In this document: piece after piece, positions 29,011-35,622 of the stretch
How the letters are laid out: every line of letters starts with the position of its first letter
How positions within the stretch are numbered: position 1 is the first letter of the stretch
Assembly (NCBI RefSeq): GCF_007859935.1
Contig: NZ_SJPO01000003.1
Span: 82,827 to 146,826, forward strand
Direction: 5' to 3'
DNA from: Posidoniimonas polymericola
GTDB taxonomy: Bacteria; Planctomycetota; Planctomycetia; Pirellulales; Lacipirellulaceae
DNA: 64,000 bases
Position numbers and translations under genes: made by a program
The notes under the pieces: generated by a model
Database searches by the model: none
What the model was told of the DNA's origin: nothing
Seen by the model: the letters and a program-made list of their open reading frames with translations, nothing else

Positions 29011-29973
29011 TTATGCCCAATAGTCGAGGATGAGGCTAGCGATGCGGCCGCACTCCGGGACTCGTGCGGACGCCTCGCTCGCGGGTTTTACGGCGCCAAT
29101 CGCTTCGAGAACGGCTCGCACCTCGGGGTCGCGGTAGTTTGCAAGAGACCAAACTTGGCCTTCTGTTCCCTTTGCTGATCCGCGCGACGATTGCGAGTCG
29201 ACTAAGTAGGCGCGAGCGTCTATCAAAGCACGTTTGCGCTGCTCGCTATCGGCGGGCACGATCACCCCGAAAACGATCATGTCGGCTTCCTTGACTTGAT
29301 CGGGGTGGCTTGCGCGGTCCCAGGTGTCCAGAGAAGTGCGCCAGAGGGCGCCTCCCAAGCGTCGCTCCACCGAGGCAAAGTAGTCGCTATACCTGTAGTC
29401 CCCGTGATGGAGCACGAGCTCGAGATTGTCAGGCTTGGCGCTCGTAGGAAGGCGCAGGTTCTTGTTCATACGGTCGATGACTGCTGCAACAATCGTCTCC
29501 GCGTCATCGATAACTCACCTGTCGGCGGTGATTGCCGAATAGTGGCTGTAGGCGAGTGGGTGGTCTAAGTCCACGAAGCGTTCCGGCCAACAATTGCCCT
29601 CTTCCCTTCGCAGAAACACGAGCCATCGGCCCGTGCGCTCTCGATCGCTCCTGCTGAGCGCCTGGAGAGATGGAGGAGGACCGGCCGCTAGCTTCACGAC
29701 GCTCCAGGGCGGCGGCGAGTCCTCCTTGGCCGTATCGGCCGACACTCCTTCGTAAAGGTAGATCGCTTCGCACAAGTCGATGAGCCACTCGATCCTTGGC
29801 TGGATGCTGGTGTTGAGGTCCGCATCTGCGGTGCGGCAGGAAATCGCCAGCAGGGCCAGAGTGGCGACGCCTAGGCTGCTTTGATGGGTAGGCTCTAAGG
29901 GAATTCCTCGAGCTTTTTCGCCGGGCGTCGACCTCCAGACTACAACGTAGACCCAGTCGCAAGCCCGCGTCAA
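29011..29973 (-). pseudogene. Hypothetical protein gene interrupted by an in-frame TGA
   Basis: Two frames of 152 codons each (29973 to 29515 and 29469 to 29011) are in the same phase and are separated by a single TGA (29515-29517). Reading through the stop gives one smooth protein of about 320 residues: ...YSHYSAITADR, stop, VIDDAETIVAAVIDRMNKNLRLP.... The N-terminal part contains a hydrophobic segment (TLALLAISC) about 35 residues into the frame without a good start codon next to it, so the 5' end is also doubtful. Region composition is poorer in GC than the neighbours. I do not recognise a family. It may be a nonsense-mutated gene or two adjacent genes that overlap in phase by chance; I favour the first. 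Confidence 0.5.
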
Positions 29974-30110
29974 ATCGGGTAACGGCGATCAAATGGTTCT
30001 CTGTTGCAAGGGCGTTCTGCCCCTGCTTCGCCGGCGCCAACCTTGCTGCTTAGGCCCCGGCGCTCTAGGATTTCTGGCTTCTCCAGGACACTCCTACAGC
30101 GAGCAACAGG

Positions 30111-30953
30111 ATGCAGGCAGTCGACCCCACCGATGGACCCAAGTGGCAGGCGATCGAGCGCAACGAGCGGCGCGTGCTCGGCGTGCTGGTCGAGAAGGCC
30201 AAGACCACGCCGGCGGGCTACCCGCTGTCCCTCAACTCGCTGCGGACCGGCTGCAACCAGAAGAGCAACCGCTTCCCGGCGATGGAGCTCGAGGAGCACC
30301 ACGTCGAGGACGCGGTCGAGGGACTGCAGAAGCTCGGCGCCGTGACCCGCCTGCAGGGCGACGGCCGCACCGAGAAGTTCCGCCACCACGCCTACGAATG
30401 GTTCGGCGTCGACAAGTACGAGCTGGCGGTGATGACCGAGCTGCTGCTCCGCGGCGCCCAGACGCTCGGCGAGCTCCGTGCCCGCGCGTCGCGGATGGAG
30501 GCGATCAAGACCCAGGGCGACCTGCAGCCGATCGTCGACGCGCTGGTCGAGCGCGGCCTGATTATCTACCTCACCCCGCCCGGCCGCGGCGCGATGGTGA
30601 CCCACAACCTGTACCAGCCGCAGGAGCTGGAGAAGGTGCAGCGCGAGCACGGCGGCGGCCAGGTCGTCGCGCAGCCCGCGCCGACGCCCTCGCCAGCCCC
30701 TCAGGCCCCAGCCAACCCGCCACCGACCTCGGCCCGACCGAACGAGGCGCCATCGGCCGCGCCCGAGATCATGCAGCCCGGCTTCCGCGAGGACCCGCCC
30801 CGCCCACCGGCCCCATCCCCATCGAACGGCGACTGGAAGGCCGAGGTCGACAAGCTCCGCGGCGAGCTCGCCGAGCTCCGCGAGGAGTACAAGAGCGAGG
30901 TCGCCGAGCTGCGGGCCGAGCTCGAGGACGTGCTGCGACAATTGACTGGGTAG
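30111..30953 (+). CDS. YceH family (UPF0502/DUF480) protein
   Basis: A 280-residue cytoplasmic protein. Residues about 10-185 match the YceH family: two winged-helix-like domains with ERRVLGVLVEKAKTTP, YPLSLNSLRTGCNQKSNR, LMTELLLRGAQTLGELRARA and IDALVERGLIIYLTPPGRGAM. A Pro/Ala-rich linker (about 190-245) follows, then a charged coiled-coil C-terminus (LRGELAELREEYKSEVAELRAELEDVL), longer than in the E. coli protein of about 215 residues. The role of the family is not established. The sodium-symporter gene follows after 95 bases. Confidence 0.9.
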   Translation: MQAVDPTDGPKWQAIERNERRVLGVLVEKAKTTPAGYPLSLNSLRTGCNQKSNRFPAMELEEHHVEDAVEGLQKLGAVTRLQGDGRTEKFRHHAYEWFGVDKYELAVMTELLLRGAQTLGELRARASRMEAIKTQGDLQPIVDALVERGLIIYLTPPGRGAMVTHNLYQPQELEKVQREHGGGQVVAQPAPTPSPAPQAPANPPPTSARPNEAPSAAPEIMQPGFREDPPRPPAPSPSNGDWKAEVDKLRGELAELREEYKSEVAELRAELEDVLRQLTG

Positions 30954-31048
30954 CCCCGCCACCCAGGCCAGCGCAGACTCGCCCCGCCGCCGCGTGGTAC
31001 GATAGTGCCACTGGCCTACCACACCACCCACCTACGCCCGCAGCGCCG

Positions 31049-32095
31049 ATGGCGGAACTCGCCGAGCGAATCCGACGCAACTTCCTCTGGTTGCTGCTGC
31101 CGACGTACCTGATCGCCTACCTGCTGCCCGGCCCGGGCGTGTACGCCGCGAACCTGCAGTGGAGCCGCGGCCTGCCCGAGGCGGCCGCCATCCGGCTGCC
31201 GATGCTGCTGGTCGCCGTGCTGCTGCTGAACGCCGCGCTGGAGGTCAACACCGACGCGCTGCGGGGCGTGTTCTCGCGGACCCGGGACTTGCTGATCTCG
31301 CTGGCCGCCGTCTGGCTGGCACCGGCGGTAGTGGTGATCATTGCCGGGGCGCTGTTCGCGTTCTCTGGTTCGGAGGGGGGCGGCGGGCTGCTCCTGGGGA
31401 TGATCCTGGTCGCCGCGATGCCGGTCGCCAACTCGTCGGCCGGCTGGACGCAGCAGTCGGGCGGCGCGCTCGCCTGGGCACTGGCGTTGGTGGTGCTGTC
31501 GATCCTGCTCAGCTCGGTGGTGACGCCGGGGATGATCCGGCTCTTGGGGATGTCGCTCTCGGCGAGCGAGGTCAACAGTGTCGAGGAGGTGGTCCACCGC
31601 TTCTCCGGCGTGGCGTTCATTGTCTGGGTCCTGGCGCCGACGCTGCTGGGGCTGTCGATCCGCCGCGTGGTCGGCGAGCAGCCGGTCCGCTCGATCCGCC
31701 CCGCGCTGCACCTCAGCACCTCGGCGGCGATCCTCGGGCTGAACTACCTGAACGGCTCGCTGGTGCTGCCCAAGCTGTTCCCCCTTACGGCCGACGGACC
31801 GCAGTCGCCCGAGCCGGCGCTGCTGATCGCCGCGCTGTGCGGCGCGGTGTCGCTCTGCCTGGTCGGCCTGCTGGCGGCCCAACTGCTGACCCACTGGCTG
31901 AAGTGCGACGACCGCGACCGCCTGGCGCTGAAGTTCGCGCTGTCGATGAAGCACACCGGCCTGGCCCTGGGCCTCGCCAGCACCGTGCTGGCCGACCACC
32001 CCGACGCCATCCTGCTGATCATCCTCACCACGCCCATCCAGCACCTCATCGCCGGGCTGGTGAGCAAGCGGTACGGGGTGGAGTCGGACGAGTAG
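31049..32095 (+). CDS. Bile acid:sodium symporter (BASS) family transporter
   Basis: A 348-residue polytopic membrane protein with about nine or ten membrane segments. It matches the BASS/SLC10-like fold: LLVAVLLLNAALEVNTDALRGV, GMILVAAMPVANSSAGWTQQSGG (the conserved Pro/Asn/Ser region), and KFALSMKHTGLALGLAS. Such proteins carry organic anions with sodium; bacterial members may move pantoate, taurocholate or other small acids, and ACR3-type arsenite carriers are distant relatives. The start is ATG 31049; the open frame continues far upstream only because of high GC content. Substrate unknown. Confidence 0.88.
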   Translation: MAELAERIRRNFLWLLLPTYLIAYLLPGPGVYAANLQWSRGLPEAAAIRLPMLLVAVLLLNAALEVNTDALRGVFSRTRDLLISLAAVWLAPAVVVIIAGALFAFSGSEGGGGLLLGMILVAAMPVANSSAGWTQQSGGALAWALALVVLSILLSSVVTPGMIRLLGMSLSASEVNSVEEVVHRFSGVAFIVWVLAPTLLGLSIRRVVGEQPVRSIRPALHLSTSAAILGLNYLNGSLVLPKLFPLTADGPQSPEPALLIAALCGAVSLCLVGLLAAQLLTHWLKCDDRDRLALKFALSMKHTGLALGLASTVLADHPDAILLIILTTPIQHLIAGLVSKRYGVESDE

Positions 32096-32120
32096 GGTCG
32101 CAGGATTGCATCGATAGGGT

Positions 32121-32214
32121 GCCGGGGGCGCTCCCGCCAGGGAAGCCCCCGACGAGGTACCTACCGTGGTCGGCTGACTATCGGGGGCTTCCGCTGTCGC
32201 GGAGCGCCCCCGGC
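32121..32214. repeat. Nested perfect inverted repeat
   Basis: Outer arms (32121-32134 and 32201-32214) are a perfect 14-base complement, for example GCCGGGGGCGCTCC. Inner arms (32141-32152, GGAAGCCCCCGA, and 32181-32192) are a perfect 12-base complement. The central loop is 28 bases. This would fold into one long hairpin. It is unlike a terminator (no T run) and resembles an intergenic repeat element. Confidence 0.85.
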
Positions 32215-32269
32215 GCCCGCCCTCTCGCCAACGAACATTGCTCACCCCAGGGCCGCCCCCCTCCCTAAC

Positions 32270-32287
32270 CCTCCCCACGAGGGGGAG
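32270..32287. repeat. Small C/G hairpin
   Basis: Arms CCTCCCC (32270-32276) and GGGGAGG (32282-32288 region) around ACGA. It is similar in composition to the hairpin at 24526-24548, suggesting a common intergenic repeat. Confidence 0.5.
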
Positions 32288-32321
32288 GCGAGTTGCTGCC
32301 AGCCCGAACGACGAGGCGAGC

Positions 32322-32400
32322 AGAAATGGGGACTGGCTCGCCACCCTGTCGAGGTCGGATTCTGATGGCGGTGACCCGTCGCGTGCCTGTCCCCTCTTCT
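32322..32400. repeat. 79-bp element with inverted ends (REP/MITE-like)
   Basis: The ends AGAAATGGGGAC (32322-32333) and GTCCCCTCTTCT (32389-32400) are imperfect inverted repeats. The start, up to GGGGACTGGCTCG, recurs at the right edge of the window (63937-63954). Small, intergenic and with terminal inverted repeats, it looks like a non-autonomous repeat; I see no transposase in the window. Confidence 0.6.
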
Positions 32401-32519
32401 GCGGTAGATGAACGGCAGCGGGCCCCGGCTGCCCCTGCGGCGGCCGGTCGGGTATGCTCGCCCGTTTCTCCTTCGACCCTTTCGACTGGCTCACTCGACC
32501 GACCCTCCGCAACCGACCC

Positions 32520-33212
32520 ATGCCCGACCAAGCCCCCGACCAAGCGAACGAGAAGCAACTCGCCGCCGCAGCCGCTGTCCAGGAGCTCGCCGACGGCATG
32601 GTCGTCGGCCTCGGCAGCGGGTCGACCTCCGCGCTGGCGATCCGGGCGATTGGCGCCGCGGTGAAGGGCGGCCTCGACATCCTCGGCATCCCGACCTCGG
32701 TCGCGTCGGAGCAGCTGGCCCGCGAGCTCGGCATCCCGCTCACCACGCTCGACGAGCACCCCGCCGTCGACCTGACGATCGACGGCGCCGACCGCTTCAA
32801 CGACTCCCTCGACCTGATCAAGGGGGGCGGCGGGGCGCTGCTGCGGGAGAAGGTCGTCGCGGCGGCGTCGAAGCGGTTCATCGTGATAACCGACGCCTCG
32901 AAGCACGCCAACCCGCTGGGCGGCTTCCCGGTGCCGGTCGAGGTGATCCCGTTCGGCGTGCAGCCGGTGCTGCAGCGGTTCACGGACCTCAACCTCAACC
33001 CCGTGATCCGCCAGACCGCAGCGGGCGTCCCCTTCATCACCGACGAGAACAACCTGATCGTCGACCTGCAGATCGCTGCGGTCCCCGACCCAACTAAGCT
33101 GGCCGAGCAACTGGTCACCCCTGGCGTGGTCGAGCACGGCCTGTTCATCGGCCTGGCCGACGAGGTCCTGATGGGCGTGGGCGGCGGGGTGCAGCGGTTC
33201 ACGGCTTCGTAG
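32520..33212 (+). CDS. rpiA: Ribose-5-phosphate isomerase A
   Basis: A 230-residue cytoplasmic enzyme that interconverts ribose-5-phosphate and ribulose-5-phosphate in the pentose phosphate pathway. Family motifs are clear: VVGLGSGSTS near the start (phosphate-binding), TIDGADRFN, IKGGGGALLREK with the catalytic Glu/Lys neighbourhood, and the C-terminal LADEVLMGVGGGVQR. Length is normal for RpiA (about 220). ATG 32520 is chosen; the frame extends 22 codons further. A small membrane protein gene follows 32 bases later and may be co-transcribed. Confidence 0.96.
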   Translation: MPDQAPDQANEKQLAAAAAVQELADGMVVGLGSGSTSALAIRAIGAAVKGGLDILGIPTSVASEQLARELGIPLTTLDEHPAVDLTIDGADRFNDSLDLIKGGGGALLREKVVAAASKRFIVITDASKHANPLGGFPVPVEVIPFGVQPVLQRFTDLNLNPVIRQTAAGVPFITDENNLIVDLQIAAVPDPTKLAEQLVTPGVVEHGLFIGLADEVLMGVGGGVQRFTAS

Positions 33213-33244
33213 CCAGCGGGTTCCAAACCTGGAGAACGCCGCCG

Positions 33245-33445
33245 ATGTCGCTCCCGATGAAGATCGACTCCATCCGCTGGCACGCCGGCGGCGTGTTCGT
33301 GATCGGCATCGCGGTCACCCAGACCCTGTACGGCTGGGTCGGCAAGGGTTTCTTCTGGATGCACGTCTACCCGGCGATGCTGTTCGTGTCGTCGTTCTTC
33401 TTCTTCTGGGTCGGCATCCGGGCGTGGCGGTACGAAGAGGACTGA
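33245..33445 (+). CDS. Small two-segment membrane protein
   Basis: A 66-residue protein with two hydrophobic segments, GGVFVIGIAVTQTLYGWVG and MLFVSSFFFFWVGIRAW, and a short basic/acidic end. GGAG lies about ten bases before ATG 33245. No family recognised. It follows rpiA after 32 bases, and a hairpin follows at 33473-33509. Confidence 0.7.
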   Translation: MSLPMKIDSIRWHAGGVFVIGIAVTQTLYGWVGKGFFWMHVYPAMLFVSSFFFFWVGIRAWRYEED

Positions 33446-33472
33446 CTGTCGGGGTGGTCGGCGCCGCTCGAC

Positions 33473-33509
33473 GGTTTTGTCCGAAATATCGATCGGAGGG
33501 GACAAAACC
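33473..33509 (+). terminator. Possible terminator after the small membrane protein gene
   Basis: Arms GGTTTTGTCC (33473-33482) and GGACAAAACC (33500-33509) with a 17-base loop, 27 bases after the stop at 33445. No T tract follows. Confidence 0.45.
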
Positions 33510-33878
33510 CCGGCCGTGTCCGGGCTCGGCGATTGATTTCACGCTTGTATCGCAGGGTTTCTCCACGTGATTGGGATTGGTCCCGGCGGGTTTTGTCCGC
33601 CGTGTTCAGTGGCGAGTCGCACGGGGCAAGACCCTCGCGCAGCGGCCGGCGGATCCTTCGCCCGCACGAGCTCTGACCCACCGCGCAGCAGACCGCGGCG
33701 GTCCTCGCTCGGAAGAAGCGAGCCGCGACGCGGAACGGCGCCGGGGCGCCACAGACTGCTGGGAACAGGCGCCACCGAGCCAGAATCGACCCCTATTGGA
33801 CCCCACCCGGCGGCCCATTTCCACAACGAAATGGCGATAAAGCGGCGCCCGTCAGCCACGGCTAATACTAGCCCGACG

Positions 33879-34058
33879 CGCCAGCGAAGGATCCGCACCG
33901 CGACGCTTTGGAGGCTGGTGGCGCCGCTTGTCGGTGGCACTGTCCAGCTCGCTGGCAGTGGCACCAGGCGCCAGCGAGGGGACCGCACCATGACACTTTG
34001 AAGGCCGGTGGCGTCGTTTGCTGGTGGCACTGTCCAGCTTGCTGGCAGTGGGATGTGG
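33879..34058. repeat. Two tandem 90-bp repeats with internal hairpins
   Basis: Copy 1 begins CGCCAGCGAAGG at 33879 and copy 2 begins CGCCAGCGAGGGG at 33969, exactly 90 bases later, and they stay alike for the rest of each unit, including GGTGGCACTGTCCAGC. Each copy contains an imperfect palindrome built from CACTG and CAGTG (33938-33960 in copy 1). A separate perfect palindrome with arms CACTGCCAG and CTGGCAGTG and a 5-base loop follows at 34071-34093. Confidence 0.88.
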
Positions 34059-34070
34059 GTACTGGGTTCG

Positions 34071-34093
34071 CACTGCCAGACGAGCTGGCAGTG
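34071..34093. repeat. Perfect 9-bp palindromic hairpin
   Basis: Arms CACTGCCAG (34071-34079) and CTGGCAGTG (34085-34093), loop ACGAG. Same family as the CACTG/CAGTG hairpins inside the 90-bp repeats. It follows them by about a dozen bases. Confidence 0.9.
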
Positions 34094-34271
34094 GCACCAG
34101 CGCCGCTTGCGACAAGTGCCGACGCCGGCGCAAGCGATGCCTCAACCCGATCGGCCTCTTGCGCTGCGCACACCGACGATCGTTCGGCTGCGTGGCAAGA
34201 GCAGGTCGAGTCTATCGCGAACGACCGTCGGTGCTAGCCGGCTGCCATTCTTACGCCGCGGCCTTTTGTAG

Positions 34272-34730
34272 CTAGCCGATGAATTCAAACTCCGCGATTT
34301 GACCGAGGGCGTCACCCAGAATCTTGAGATCATGGTCTCCTGGTACGACGCGGCCTGTCTTGTACCACAGGTAGATCTCGCCATCGCTGTAAGCCTCCAT
34401 GGAGTAGACCTTCAGGGTCTTGTGGAGCTTCTCTAAATCGATTGGCGCTAGATCATCGAACTCGCGCATCCGATTGACCGCTGGGAGTACGTGCTGTTTG
34501 ATGTACGCGTCGATTCTCGCACGGGACGACTTGGTTCCCTTGCAGAACCGCTTGGCGAGCTTGGCGGCAAGAGCCAGATCGCCATGGCTATCGGTGTTGA
34601 GAGTCAAGCCAATGCGGCGGTCCCACAGCGTGGTCTTGCCGTTGTACGCCGCGGTAGAGTCGTCGAACCTGCCGAAGAGCCGAAGCCTGCCGAAAGTTGG
34701 GTCTTGGATCTGATTCGGGTAGGTGGGCAT
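34272..34730 (-). CDS. Hypothetical protein, DUF2262-like
   Basis: A 152-residue cytoplasmic protein. The pattern FGRLRLFGRFDD...TLWDRRIGLTLNTD at the start and YSDGEIYLWYKTGRVVPGDHDLKILGDALGQI near the end resembles the small DUF2262/DUF6985-type proteins, which are accessory genes often found near immunity-type genes; the match is by eye and uncertain. ATG 34730 is used; the frame can also start at a TTG five codons upstream. It lies in an AT-richer island beside repeat elements and upstream of a DUF2314 gene on the same strand, 73 bases away. Function unknown. Confidence 0.55.
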   Translation of the reverse strand: MPTYPNQIQDPTFGRLRLFGRFDDSTAAYNGKTTLWDRRIGLTLNTDSHGDLALAAKLAKRFCKGTKSSRARIDAYIKQHVLPAVNRMREFDDLAPIDLEKLHKTLKVYSMEAYSDGEIYLWYKTGRVVPGDHDLKILGDALGQIAEFEFIG

Positions 34731-34758
34731 AGAAGCAATAGGCAATTATGTCAGTCTG

Positions 34759-34780
34759 GTAGGTCAGGCTGTGCCTGACG
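34759..34780. repeat. 22-bp REP-like palindromic element, left copy
   Basis: Starts GTAGGTCAGGC and holds an internal TCAGGC/GCCTGA hairpin. The exact reverse complement of all 22 bases is at 35565-35586, on the other side of the DUF2314 gene. Confidence 0.9.
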
Positions 34781-34803
34781 CCTTCCCAGTCGGAAACGGA
34801 AGG

Positions 34804-35487
34804 CTAGATATAGTCGGTGGCGCCGATGTGTCGGTCGAATTCAATTTGCTCGGCGTCCGACATCTGAGCACGTTGGTAACGAAGTGAGAACCCACCAGAG
34901 ATTCGGCCGTTCTGATTGACCATCCAATCGAGCACCTCTGACGGCGCCACGGTGTGCCGGTCGCCAACCTTGTGGATTGAGGGCTCATCCGGTACTTCGA
35001 AGAACTCTCCGGAAAAGTTGTCGCCCTCGACAGCCACATAGTTGAGCCACATCAGCGCACTGTTGTCACCGTCGGTAATTCTCGTTTTCACGAGCGCGTC
35101 GGGTCGTGGTGTGCCATCGACGGGCAGAAACTGGCGAAAGAGCACCAACGACTCCTGAGCGTCCCGAATCGTCTGTTGGTAGGCCGGGTCGTCTGCGCGT
35201 GCGTGATAGAACCGCGGCCCTGGATCGAGGTCTGGTTGGCGGCCCATCTCACGTCGAGCGACTTGCCAATCGTGCCAGCAGTTTTCCGGATCCACGTCGC
35301 GATAGCCGCGGCTATCGTCCATTCTGCGAGCGTCACCGACCTCCATCATGATGCAGGCCGCGTTGTCGCGGATTGAATGAACCTCATCCTTGGTGAGCGG
35401 AGATCCCTTTTCGTCTTCAGCGTGAACCAGTACCGCTACCAACGCGGGCATAAAGTAGGGCACGAGATCGTCGCTGTCTGATGCCAT
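34804..35487 (-). CDS. DUF2314 domain protein
   Basis: A 227-residue cytoplasmic protein. Residues about 120-205 look like DUF2314 (YegJ-like): DALVKTRITDGDNSALMWLNYV, VEGDNFSGEFFEVPDE, VGDRHTVAPSEVLDWMVN and GRISGGFSLRYQR. The N-terminal 110 residues are helical and not recognised. The gene is framed by the 22-base inverted repeats at 34759 and 35565. Proteins with this domain have unknown functions; several are linked to immunity-like or stress genes. The neighbouring DUF2262-like gene on the same strand may be a partner. Confidence 0.7.
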   Translation of the reverse strand: MASDSDDLVPYFMPALVAVLVHAEDEKGSPLTKDEVHSIRDNAACIMMEVGDARRMDDSRGYRDVDPENCWHDWQVARREMGRQPDLDPGPRFYHARADDPAYQQTIRDAQESLVLFRQFLPVDGTPRPDALVKTRITDGDNSALMWLNYVAVEGDNFSGEFFEVPDEPSIHKVGDRHTVAPSEVLDWMVNQNGRISGGFSLRYQRAQMSDAEQIEFDRHIGATDYI

Positions 35488-35516
35488 AATGACTCTCTGT
35501 GAAGAGCAGCGTGTTG

Positions 35517-35586
35517 TGAGTCAGGCTCTGTCTGACGCCAGTCCGTAAATAGCTACGGAAACCGCGTCAGGCACAGCCTGACCTAC
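35517..35586. repeat. Two opposed REP-like palindromes (BIME-like), right side
   Basis: A decayed hairpin (TCAGGCTCTGTCTGA, 35521-35535) is followed, 29 bases later, by a perfect 22-base copy at 35565-35586 in the opposite orientation to the one at 34759-34780. Spacing and opposite orientation resemble BIME-type REP pairs. It sits just upstream of the DUF2314 gene start. Confidence 0.8.
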
Positions 35587-35622
35587 ATCCTTGGCGACTT
35601 GGCGTCTTGGCGGTTCAACCAC

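Larger units (their letters stand above)
32096..32519. other. Intergenic stretch packed with inverted repeats
   Basis: About 420 bases without a gene. It contains the nested hairpin 32121-32214, a C/G hairpin at 32270-32287, and a small element at 32322-32400 bounded by near-identical inverted ends. See separate entries. Confidence 0.7.
33446..34271. other. Repeat-rich intergenic island
   Basis: About 825 bases with no credible gene. It holds an inverted repeat at 33473-33509 (GGTTTTGTCC / GGACAAAACC), two tandem 90-base repeats at 33879-34058 and a perfect palindrome at 34071-34093. Frames in it, such as 33567-34001, encode strings like PTRQRRIRTATLW that are translations of repeat DNA and are probably not real proteins. 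Confidence 0.7.

Noticed and set aside
29515..29517. Selenocysteine codon in the interrupted gene
   Set aside because: No redox-active family match and no clear insertion structure after the TGA; a nonsense mutation or separate genes is simpler.
33567..34001. Frame of 144 codons in the repeat island
   Set aside because: It includes repeat translations and has no ribosome binding site or domain; probably not expressed.
33879..34093. CRISPR array
   Set aside because: The repeats are 90 bases in direct tandem, with no spacers and no cas genes nearby.
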